Source: Gavia stellata (lineage: Eukaryota > Chordata > Aves > Gaviiformes > Gaviidae). From it: a stretch of DNA of 64,000 nucleotides. Every line of letters begins with the position of its first letter. The stretch's first letter is position 1. The DNA lies in contig NC_082595.1 of NCBI RefSeq assembly GCF_030936135.1, forward strand, positions 10,144,430 through 10,208,429. Reading direction: 5' to 3'. Below the pieces are notes generated by a model. It saw only the letters and a program-made list of their open reading frames with translations. It had not been told where the DNA came from and made no database searches. This document shows positions 34,260-45,730 of the stretch, one piece after another. The position numbers and the translations under genes were made by a program.

Positions 34260-35194
34260 CAATTACAGCCAGTACAAAGGCATGGTTTCTTTCTTGCTTT
34301 TTCTGCAACAGCTAATAGGATAACTTCTCCCAGTTGTCACTTGGAACAATGTGTATTCATATCTTAATGCACTCAACACTGAAGTGAGTCTACATCCATA
34401 AACATAGGAATTTACACATTTTAAGATGGCTCTGCTATTTGCAGTCATAATGTCACATGGTAAAGGTAGCTCAGTGACAGTGAATAGTGTTGCTCTGCTA
34501 TCTTCCACAAGCCAGCAGAAACAGATGCAGCCAGGGTCTCTCCACCTTCTGCTGAAATACAACCAGCACCAGCAGGGGGAAAGTAAGCACGTACACTTAT
34601 TTTCTGGAGTTTGTCCTTCCAGAAGAACTTTAATTTTAGAAAGCAGATGCAATACAAACTGCAATAGATACCTATTGAAAAGTCATGTTGCGTATTTTGT
34701 TGGTAGTAAAGCCTGGAGGTGCCTGAAAAAAATGCTGGGTGCAAAATACCAAACCAACATAAAAATAAGAACTTAATCTTTCACCAGAAATAAACAGATC
34801 TCTGTTTTCTTAGAAGCCGGCTAAATGAAGGAGGTGTTTACAATGAAGTCACCTGCACTGGAAGCCACAGCAGGAGACAACATCTGACACAGTTTTCTAT
34901 ATAGTTGAACATTGATCCCAGAGAGTTATTCTGTGATGCTTTGACCTGTTTATCCTTGGCAGTGGGGGGAAGGAAAGTCGCAATGACAAATTGCTATCCA
35001 TGCCAAGAGAGCTTTCTTCCTTTTCCTGACAAGGCTTCCTCAACAATGAATGGCAGCTTCCTTGGATAGTCACACAACAAAAATGTGATTTACTAGCTCA
35101 TATAGCCAAACCTCCACCAGATGAGTCACAACCCTACACTGGAAGGCTTAACTTAACATGCACTGGGGTGACTGTTCTCTGAATCGATGTGGCC

Positions 35195-35267
35195 TTGTAA
35201 TATATCTGCGAGTGGCAGAGATATATTTGCCACTTAAACTGCAAGTGGCAAAAGAGCCACTCTTTGC
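35195..35267. repeat. Two adjacent hairpins sharing a GTGGC/GCCAC stem
   Basis: AGTGGCA (35211-35217) pairs with TGCCACT (35228-35234). Just beyond, GCAAGTGGC (35241-35249) pairs with GCCACTCTTTGC (35256-35267) with small bulges. A second pairing, ATATATCTGC with GCAGAGATATAT, overlaps the first. Confidence 0.5.
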
Positions 35268-36581
35268 TATATTTGAAAATAGGTAATACATTGGCAGGGA
35301 GAAGTGGACTGGACGACTTCATTTGTCTTCACTTCCAGTCTTAATGGGAGGAATTCCCTTCATCAAGTGTGGTTTTGCTTTCCCTTAGCCACTTGAATCC
35401 TGTAGCACCTGTGGGTGAGGGTAACAATTTGCTACCATCTAACAATATAAATGCAGATTATACAACAATGGGACTTTTCTTTAGTCACTTTCCTTTCAAC
35501 CGTTGCCAGAAACACACAGACACATGCTTTCACCTCCAGTGACTTCATGTCACTTAGTCAAAATAGGAGGTCCAAACATCTAGTTCCATATCCATTAATC
35601 GTTTCACAGTAATGGCACAGAAATCAATCTGTCACTGGGTCTTTTTCAAAATCTCTTTCCTTCATTTTCTTCAAAAACTACTTTTTCCACTGTGCTCTGT
35701 TTGAATCTACATCTAAGTGATACCATTATTTATGCATCCACTAGCAAGATGCTCTTCAAAGCCCAACAATACAGTTCATATATATCACTTATTCTGCTCA
35801 AGTGGAATAGGTCAGATCCAGGCTCCACTTCCTCAGTTAGGTCAAAATTAACTAGAAGGAAGATAGCATTACCTGAAATTCAAGATCCTGTACTACAAGT
35901 TTAGGTAGTCATGACGGAGAGAATGAAGCTAAGAATAAACTAAAACCGGCAGTCAATACTACTCCCATTAGTTTGAAAATGGTCTATCAGTCTGAACGGT
36001 ATTTTCAGATTTCCTACTCTGCCTTTTGTCCAACCTACCAGTTATCTTCTTATTACAGAAGTCATTGTATTCACAATTTAAAGTACTTTTCTTAATAAAT
36101 AGCATCCAGAAGGTTTCCTGGAGGACAGCTACAGATTTTCAACCACAGCAAGGTCATAACTTCTAATCAGTGTGTTACAGGTTTCATAGTACTTAGAGCC
36201 ATCTTGCTGAATTGGCATCAACGTTTTTTGGTTTAATTCAATTCATTACAAATGTTTCCATGAACATTTAGCACAGAATTCCTAAAATGTTCATGCATCA
36301 CCAGCAGGTGTTTCCAAAGCACTCAGCATTGACCAAACTTGTTCTTTGAAGAAACAGCAAAGCACTCTGGTTTTCTAGAGAGACACCTGGCAGCAGAAGT
36401 CCAAGTTTCCAGATGCAACAAGACAGCTGGGCAAAATTCATCAGTCCTGACAAAAGACCCATGCACATTCTTATCAGCAGCTTTCTGTTTTTCTGTTTTT
36501 ACATCTACTTCACTAGAACAACTTAGGTAGATAAGTATTTGTCACGTGTACCTATAGAAAACAAGTTTTCCCCTCAATTAC

Positions 36582-36677
36582 CTGCTGAATCAGTGATCTG
36601 GCCTCCTTTGATACATGGTCTGGTATACTCAAAGAAGTGTGAGTGTTTATTCCTGATGGATGGCACTCAACCAGAGT
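36582..36677 (-). CDS. RPS6KC1: RPS6KC1 coding exon: kinase C-lobe
   Basis: This 96-bp exon (32 codons, phase 0 at both ends) lies between a TTCTCCAG acceptor and a CAGCAG|GTAATT donor. It encodes TLVECHPSGINTHTSLSIP and DHVSKEARSLIQQ, residues 645-676. In AGC-type kinases this is the alphaG to alphaH region, and SKEARSLIQQLL is the typical helix preceding the conserved Arg segment. The exon reads directly into the last exon. Confidence 0.94.
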
Positions 36678-37385
36678 CTGGAGAAGAAAAAGACAAAAAA
36701 AAAATCAAAGCAGGCAGATATATTTCTTAATTAAAAAATTGTAGTGTTGGATTATCTCCTAGTATACATGCAAATTAACACACACAGCTAAAATTTCAGT
36801 GCTTCCTAGTATGAAATACTGATTCTGGGAGGAATGTCTACAGGCACTGTCCCCATGGAGATACGGTGTTAGACCATTTATGTCTTAGTGCTTGTGAGCT
36901 ATCGCTCAAACTTGAAGAGTCTGGGAATTTGGTGGACTTTGCTTTCTTCATGCAGAGCTGTCAACTAATCACCAGTTTGATTTGGCTGAGCACTCTTTGT
37001 CTCAAAATTTCGAATTAATGTGTAACAGCAACATACAGCTTCTACACTGTCCCAGGAAATAATACTGAACCTATTGGGGCAAAAATTTTGGAAATGTACA
37101 GAAGGAATGTTAAAGAACTTTGATTTCACTGTGGTTAAGAGAGCAGCATGGTTTTTGGTTATTTTTTTCACTTCTGAGTTTGATACGGCTTTATCAAGTT
37201 GTTCTGCTGAAGTTTGAGTATGTTTCATTTCTCTGGTCCCATGCAGACCAAGCAAATTGAGGGTACTCAGGTTGGCAAAGCACATCTGAGAAAGACAAGC
37301 AAGGAAATCAAAACTGGGCACAGCACTTGTGAGAAGCTACTGGCCAAGAGGTCAGTTTTATTGAGTAACTTGCCCCCAGCCCTAC
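36678..37385 (-). other. RPS6KC1: RPS6KC1 intron, 0.7 kb
   Basis: Intron between the DWWSLG exon and the following C-lobe exon, GT-AG bounded (AAG|GTAGGG, TTCTCCAG). The short ORFs it contains show no recognisable domain, and I see no other feature in it. Confidence 0.85.
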
Positions 37386-37468
37386 CTTCCCGGTGAGGAG
37401 TTCAAAAAGAATGGCACCCAGGCTCCACCAGTCACAGGCTTCTGTCTCTTCCAGGATAGCACCAACCT
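37386..37468 (-). CDS. RPS6KC1: RPS6KC1 coding exon: kinase subdomain IX, alphaF
   Basis: This 83-bp exon is read after a GTGTTTAG acceptor and ends at GGGAAG|GTAGGG. It completes the Glu of APE and encodes VGAILEETEACDWWSLGAIL then FELLTGK (residues 618-644). DWWSLG is the conserved DxWSxG motif of alphaF, whose Asp stabilises the catalytic loop, so the C-lobe scaffold is intact even though the DFG is not. It is separated from the upstream exon by an 11.7-kb intron. Confidence 0.95.
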
Positions 37469-40400
37469 CTAAACACAAGACATTTCAATTAATATTTAAA
37501 AGGTCAGTTACACCTTCAAAATTAACATATATTTACAAGGTGACTGTTTAATGCTGACAGAACATATACTAAATACCACAGAGCTTTCATTACGCCTGCA
37601 ATTTAGTTAGCCCTTTAGCCACCTACAGATTGAATTGTTCAAACACAGCAACACTATACATTTCACGCATAATTTGCCTTTTCTGTGCATACATAGGCAT
37701 TTTCAAGACTTGTAGGCATTACAGTTAGGATTCTTCTATACTGGACTAAAACTGGACAGTAACAGACAGTAAAGGAAAACATATTTAGAGAATTTACCCT
37801 GGTCAGAAGAGCTGGACTGACCAGAGTGGCCTGAAGCATCCATAAAAGCAGCACAAGGGAGGTTATAATAGTCTACTGCATGCGTTAATTTTGTCTTAGA
37901 GGGCAGGATTTGTCTCATGGCTAACCGACACCCTTTGCTGGGATCATCATGGGAGGGTTTTCACAATAGCCTCTCTTGTCTGTTGGGAACCAGACAGAGA
38001 TGCTGAATCTACTTCATGTAGCATAATCAGAGACAGCAACTGTGTATTGCTACAGCTCAACCCAAATTGTACCTCGGTAAAAAAAGTTGTTTTCCCTAGC
38101 ATCCAGCCAGCACCCAACACTCTCTTATTGCTGTCTATGCACAAGAGACAGTGAAGAGGTGAGATGGGAGTTATAGAGTCCCTTGCCATACAAATTCACG
38201 TATTCAATAGCATGATGCATGCAGAAAACTTGGCCTTCACTGACTCAGGCTTTAAACTACAAAAATTATTAAACACAAACACACCACACTGTCTGCTCTA
38301 AAACAGGCAGAAAAACAGATTGCAATGAAGATGAAATCTTCATTTTGACTGTCAAAAAAATGCAGAAGCTGCACTAAAATAGCTCTGGTAGCAAAAGCCA
38401 CACCAGCTTCCCAGCAGAGGACAACAATTAGCATATAAGTCACATAGTCGTTGCTGTGAAAAGCATTGTGGCATGTTCGAAAAATCTTGCTCATCATTTT
38501 ATAGAGCTTAGCATGGGCATGGCCAAGGAGAACTACAGATGAGTCACACTCTGGGGCAGTGAAAGGAAGGCGGTAGCCCCAGACCTCCCCAGATGCAGAG
38601 GTGCACACACACGCTGAGCAGGGCGATGTGCAGAGGGCTGCCCCCTCGGGCAGCTGCCACACAAGCTGGAAGACGCCCAGCACCTTATAGGACTAGGCTG
38701 AGGTTGCTGTTGCAGGAGCAACAAGGAAGATGGCTCAGACATTGATTCTTCAGGTAGGACGTCCCTCACATTGTAAAGTTTTTTATAGTTAATGGCATGA
38801 ATGCCCAATACATCACTATAAGTGTGCCGCATATCAGAATTTATTCCATTCCTTACAGATTAATACTTCTATCAGCATCGAGAAACTTTTACAAAGATAT
38901 AAAGGCAGCCACATGAGAGACGGTATCAGCATAATTACATGCATTTTTAAAATGTTTTAAGATCCCAGGCAAGCATCCAGATGAAGTTGAAATTATGGTA
39001 AATTGAGAGAATTTGTTTAAAAATTAAAATCTGTTCTTGCAATTTAATTTTACATCCCTTCAGAAAGGCAGACCACCTAGGTAACTATCCTTTAAAAAAG
39101 AAAACAAAAAAACCCAAACTCAGGCCACATGGACCAGCTGGCGAAAGGTTTTCATAGCATCTCTCAGTGAAACCTACTGAATGGAAATGCCTTTCCAGTC
39201 TGATTGTGATTTCCTAGTGCTGTATGTTCCAATAATGTACATTCAAAAAGAAAATAATATTAACAGAAAGTAAAATCGAAACCCAAATACTTTAGGCTTC
39301 TTTAGAGCAGAGTTTTCTTTCCCATGTGGCTTTAATCCTGTGGATATTCTAGACTAAGAGAGCTTTCTTCCAAACAAGTGAAGATTTTTATTTTTAAATT
39401 AAATTCCACACTTATTCCAGAATAAGGACAGTAAAGCCAAGAGTTCATTAAGATTGACTGCTACATTCTCAGTTCCTATACTACCATTAACTTCCCCATA
39501 TTGACACCTCTTAAATTTTAGAATGCTGCCACAAAAGGAGATAATCCATTCTTCCCCAAAGACATTCAGTTGGGATGGGCCTCTTAAGTTACAGCCCAAT
39601 ATAAAAAAAAAAATCTAAAGGTGAAAAAACCATCATTCTGAGCACAGGGAAAAGAAATATTATAAAAAATTCATTTCTGAGTTTTGGTATTGTTTTCTTT
39701 TATGTTGGCAATCACAGATGCTGATCCAGTTCTTTGAAGCATCAAAGTTACGCTGCCTTCTTTCACTTACTTAACTGATGAAGAAAATGGACACAGAGTA
39801 AGAGTCAAAAAATAAACTAGAGTCCACTTCTCTAAAATCCAAGCTCATATTTTCAACTGTAAGAACACTTTCAACATATGCCAAGTCAAAATAAATGTCA
39901 CTGCAGATCTCTTAAAAGAGCAGCACTGAACTCTTCCATCCACTTTTGACCAGGACCAAAATGACACAAGTAGGATAAACTGAGAACAGTCAAGTAACAC
40001 AGATTTCTCCCTGGGCTACAGGGCTCTGCCTGGCTTTTGATGCACACAGCAGAAACTGCACGACAAGTCATCTGAATCAACACAGAACAGAAAATGGAAA
40101 AACTCAGCTGAGGGGAACACCTGAGTATCCTTTTTTACAAAATCTAAATTTTAGCTCAACTTTTCTCCTATCAGCCAATGTCTGCTTTCCTGCTGCTTTC
40201 CCTAGGTCCCAAAGTTTCCTTACTTCAGATTAAAATAAATGTTTTCCTTAAAAAACAAAACAAAAAAAAAAATCATTGTGAATACTACAAATAAACATGT
40301 GTTGTTTACATTCCCTTATTTCAAACAGGTCACATTACTTCTGATGCAATACGCTGATCATAATAAGTTCAGGATATCACATCAATATTACTGCATTTTA

Positions 40401-43400
40401 TCTCGACTACACATCATGGGAAAATTTAGAAACTATAGATTATGAAGTGCTTTCAAGTGATACAGAGTAGCTAGCTAATGTAATATACCACACAGGGCAT
40501 ATGCTTTTTTTAAGCTTTAATATTGCAGTAAAGCTGAACTACAATATCTGCCTTCACTAAGAAAACATTTTCATCTCAATCCATCAGCAAAGTAATTTAG
40601 ACAATAAATGGTAGTGACCCATAAGCTTAAGCGAATAACATAGGGATATTTGTGCCAATTCTTTACTTCATGAACCTTGAAATCAAGGACCTTATCCACA
40701 TTTGTACAAACATAAATGCGCGCACATGTGCACAGTGTTGGTGTTTCTAGAACTAGCAGTACAAAATTTGCAGAAAAAAAATAATCGTATCATTCTCAAT
40801 ACAAAATCGTTTTATACTGGAGAATAAAAAAGTAAGGTGGAAAAAAGAAATCAGTAGCTCTTCCAATTTTACTGCAACTTCATTAAAAGAGAGAGCTTTT
40901 TTCTTTCTCCCTTCCCGATGCATGCCCATACGACATCTAGCAGCAAGTAGCGCATGTCAAGAGCAATGCTAAATTCCTGCACAGAAGCAATTTCAACAGC
41001 AACCATTGGGGTAACTGAAAAGAAGGAGATTTGTAAAACACTATCAGGTGCAGATAGAGACAGATGGTACAGGTAAACACCTTCACTACCCAGCACTGTC
41101 CTCCTTCCAGAGCAGCTGGTCTCAACTGAAAGGCCATTTCTTTATGGTTTCCATACTTATCTCAATATTTGCATTATACACAATAATACCTTACTTCCTC
41201 ATAAGGGATATGTAGCTGACAATGCTCTGTATTTTTAAACAGAAGTGCCAGTTCTAAAGTAAAAAAGCAGAACTTCACCTCTCTTGAACACACATCCTCA
41301 ATAAAGTTATTAACCGTAACACCAAGGCTGATTTTCTCGTTCTTCCTACAGCACCTTAACCTGAAATATACCCTTCGGGCTGAAAGATTTCAAAGGTTTT
41401 ACTACCACACCTCAAGCTTTGTCTCCCAAATAGTTTCCTCCAGGGCTGACAATAACGTCTCCCGACCAGCACACACAAACACTAGCCAGGCTTAAAGGTG
41501 GACTTAGATTTTCACTGTGCAACTCAGGCCAGGAGGCATGCAAATCACCAAGAACAAAAACCTCAAATCAAAAACTTTGTAGGATAAACTGTAACATCCA
41601 AAAAAATGCATCTGAAGTCAGCACACAATAGGCTCTAGGTGGAAGTACTGCTTCTCCGAACACTTAAGAGTCAGGAAGGGCTTTGCATTGAGGTGGTTTT
41701 CCTGGAATTAAGAAGGGACCCATTTGATTCTTGGTGGATTGGTAAGAATTTCAAAACCTGAGGAGGCCCTTTCCCTTACCCCGTGTTTCAAGCAGAAACA
41801 GCATACCTTCAAGTATCGTTTCTGCACCGATAAGAAAACAAGGAGACCCATCTGAACTACCATCAGGTGTCTGAAACCGTTCAGGAGGAAATGGACTTGT
41901 CAAACATCCTGAAAACATCAGACACAATGTTTTCCCTTTCTGTGGCCATTAAGACAAAAACAGTACTGCAAGAAAAACCATTAGAGTCGCTTCAGAAATT
42001 CTATTTACCTTACACTCATTTAATTTTAAAAGCTTACTATTTTATCATATTTTAATATCTTTATATGTAAAGAAGCATTTGCAGAGAACCAAGTAAAATT
42101 AGTCCAAGCTAATTTACTCTAGGCAGACTCAGTCAGCCAAGATATCATAAGATACAGTCTCTAAATAACACATCACACAAGCAATCTGGCCATAATGCTT
42201 TGCCTAAAATGCTTTAGCAATTTATAAAACACAGTATTGAACCATCTATAGTTAAGTATAAAAAGTTTATCATGGTCTTTAAACAATAAAGTAGTGAGGC
42301 AAGTCCAATGAACATCTGCTAAGATCAAATGGAGTATGAAAATAGGAAGTTTCATCTTAGAGGTATTCAAAAACATATCAGCATCTACGTTCCTCTTTGG
42401 AAGAAATTTCCTCATGTCGCTAAAAGAAAAAAAAAATAGAGGGAACTGTGTTCTTTCTTCTTTTTACCAGCCCAAGATGGAATTAAAACTTCCTCTAAAA
42501 TAATCAGGTGACAAAAGAGACAAGGAAGCTTTTTACTGCTGTTATCAAAACAAAGCAAACACTAATTAACCTTTCAGCTAGCTCCATTTATTTTGAAAAG
42601 GCATCTTCTACACTATCTTCAAGTTTTAGCCCCATCTGTAATAATAATAATTATTACAAAATAAAAAAAGAAAATAAATATAAAAACAACCACACCACAC
42701 AGGTAAACTACAGTTTCTTCCAGAATTATTAACTGGCTTTTATGTCAGCCAGACTAAAATACCAGATTTTCACAAATCAACAGCTTCAATACATCTTACT
42801 GCTTATTCTAGCTACAGTCTGTGAAAAACCACAAGAACATGTACTTCACCTGAAACATGTAGTGTACTTACAACAAGCCTGAGTACCAAACCACATCAGA
42901 TTATTTCCAGAAAATACCTGATTTCTCTCCCCAAACCTATGCTTTCAATCACCTACTCCAGGTTCATGACATCTTGCTATTCTGGGAGCAATCAGTAGTC
43001 ATTGCTTTCTGTGGGACACTCAGGTGTCTTTGGAGAGCTGTACCACTCCAAATGGTTGTTGTAAAGTTGTTACTCCCAGCTTCACGATAATCAGTACTTT
43101 TTCTGCAGCTCCAGACCCCTCCTCATTATTCATGCCAGCCATATATTTTCATGTAATGTTTAGTCCTGTTTCCTAATGCAAGGGCTTTTCAAATCAAGCT
43201 AGCCTATCCTTCTGTCTCTGCTGCTCAAAGCTCATTCACCTGCCCTGTTTTTTCCTTTCCTTTTTAGAATTACCCTGAGACATTAATGTTACACAAAAAG
43301 CTAGGACAGTCTCAGAGATAAAATCTAGGAAGTCCAGTCTTACACTGTAACCACGAGACCAGCCCACCCCTCGACACCTCTCAAGGTCAATGGCACTTTA

Positions 43401-44579
43401 ATCTACCACAGTTATTTTGCTTCTTAAACAATCTACTCAAATTAAATTACTATAATACAGAATAGCACATTTAATGAGTGCCTGCAAACTCCTACTGAAA
43501 AACACATACACAAATAATATGCAGGTTTTCCAGCATCAAATATCTATTTGGTAAACACAGGCAAACAATTTTTTCCTTATTCAGTAAATAAAAATTATAG
43601 CATACAGGCTAATAATAGCAACCTAGCAATTTTTATTTTCATGCCATATGTTTTAGCTTATCAGCAGCACTTTGCATCTGTATTTTCAATTGTCTAAGAG
43701 CAGAAGTGACATCTTCATTTGAGAGTACAAAAATCAGGTTGCACATTGAAACATTTTAGTCTTTTTTGGAACAAAATCCTTTACCCATAAAGCCTTCTTT
43801 TTGCTTAGGTTTTGCATTGCGTACAATTAGTAACACGTTAGATAAAACCAAATATACCATATATTTATGTGCGGGCTTCTGTGAAGGCTAGTTTGTGTAA
43901 ATAAGGCTTGGTTATAGCATACAGCTTATGAAAGCATCAGAATAATATGATGCATTACTGATGGCCAGTTTCCTACTTACATTTTCTATGAAGCTAAGTT
44001 CCTTTGGCTTTATGATCTCAACAAGCAAGTCTCCAGTTTTTAATAAATACAGTCCGGTGAAAACTCATTGTTTGGACAAGAAAGAAAAAAGACTACAGAA
44101 GCAGCCCAGTTCTGAAATCTCGTCCTCCGAAAATACTACAAGGATGCGACAGAACACATCCCCGCTGCTGGAACAAGAACTCGGAGAGTGGAAATAAAAC
44201 ATCTCATTCACACATCATATTTACACAAGATGTTTGACCGGCAAGCCGCTTCTACAACATAAAACTTCACAGGTTAGACTGAAAAAGTACCTAAAAGATT
44301 TCTATTTATGAGTAAATCCTCAACTTAATCTGTTGTAGTTGAAGACAGTCTTGACTAGGCTGTGGCTGTAGACAATTTCATCTTTCTCACGGGTATTAAG
44401 CATGCCATGAAGGGGCTTTTTTAAAAAAGCTACCTATTTGATTTTTAAAAATCATGACTATCAAGAATAGAATTATTACTCCATTTAAACGGTAATAAGT
44501 CTTTATATTTAAGATCACAAAGTTGGCAAAACCGACACTTAAGTAACAGAAGGTGATCATTTGCATTTCAAAATTCATC

Positions 44580-45010
44580 TATCTTGCTTTTCCCTCAATT
44601 AGACCAAAACATGTTGATTCACAGGTTTGTACGTGTGTTTGTTTCTTTTTTAAACTTATTTATAGAGCAGAATAATGGCCCCCCTGCTAGGCTGGCATTT
44701 GCTCAAGTTTCTGTCCATGTAAATTGGATCTGTTACTGGAATTTTCCCCCCTTCAGAATACCAAGGCACATTAACCAAGAGATAAAGAGATACATTGCTG
44801 ATACTATCAGCCACCAGGCAGGTGGATAATGCGAGGGATTTTTTGTTAGTTTTTGTGGGGTTTTTTGGACAAATATGTGATAAGAGTTCTCAGGGGGCAT
44901 GGAGAGCAAAGGGCTGTTTAAACAGAAGTGAATCATTCTCATCTGATCCGCTAATAAATTTGTATTCAGACATCAGCTGCTTAGCACACTTTAAAACATT
45001 CAGAAAACAA
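44580..45010. promoter_or_regulatory. Possible conserved non-coding element in RPS6KC1 intron
   Basis: Block with CTTATTTATAGAGCAG, CCATGTAAATTGGATC, CCAAGAGATAAAGAG and CTAATAAATTTGTATTC words, no repeat and no domain-bearing ORF. It lies upstream of a stronger candidate at 45280-45730. Inference. Confidence 0.3.
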
Positions 45011-45279
45011 GAATTACTATAGAGAAGAGGAAAGTTAAAGAAAAAAAAACACATAAACCTCACATTAGTCACCTTAATCATATTAATGCAGCAGAAAGTC
45101 TCAGTTACAAGTGCTTAATTTCTTCTTTAAAAGCAAATACGTTATTCTTGGCCAAAACCCCCACAGTTTTACTTAAAGTGGTGTTGAGTTTATAGGGGAT
45201 GATTTATAATCCATCGTTTCCCTTGTGGGTTAGAGAAACAACATTTGACTTATCATAGGTGAACAGCAAAGATTTAGTT

Positions 45280-45730
45280 TGGCCATTAATCAAAGTATAG
45301 CACAGGCGTTACTTTTAAGCATCTGCAGATAGCTTTGTTGTTGCAGTAGTTGGTTCAGCATGAACTTTTTTTTAATTGAGTAAAACTGTGCAGGAGTAAA
45401 GAGAGTTATCCAGCTTTACCAACAGATTCAACGGCACTATAACACACCACGACTCTGAGCTTGCGAGTACAATTCTTGATACGCAAATCATTACAAATAA
45501 ACTGCATCTTCCAGCTCCAGTTCTTCTGCGAAGTTAGGCAAATTAGAGCCAGCAAGTGCAACAGCAAAATCCATTAATGGTACAATGCCACCTGCCGCCA
45601 ATAGTGGAGAAGTGCCACTTCTTGCAACAAATTTAGCCCTGCTTTTAATTTATGCACGATATAAAATGACAATTGCTATTTCATACAAAACTAATTATAT
45701 TGCTAGCAGGGAATGGAATGCAGCTTTTTA
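45280..45730. promoter_or_regulatory. Candidate conserved non-coding element in RPS6KC1 intron
   Basis: About 450 bases without repeats or ORFs, in unusually balanced, non-decayed text. It includes GATACGCAAATCATTAC, TCCATTAATGGTAC (palindromic CCATTAATGG), CTTTTAATTTATGC and AACTAATTATATTG. A developmental enhancer housed in a neighbouring gene is the leading idea. Conservation not tested. Confidence 0.4.

Larger units (their letters stand above)
33481..36581 (-). other. RPS6KC1: RPS6KC1 last intron
   Basis: A 3.1-kb intron flanked by CAG|GTAATT and TCAAG acceptor. It contains an A17 tract at 33768-33784 followed by a short GA repeat, the candidate intronic poly(A) signal at 34254, and a pair of hairpins at about 35195-35267. 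No exon-like ORF with family similarity was seen. Confidence 0.85.
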
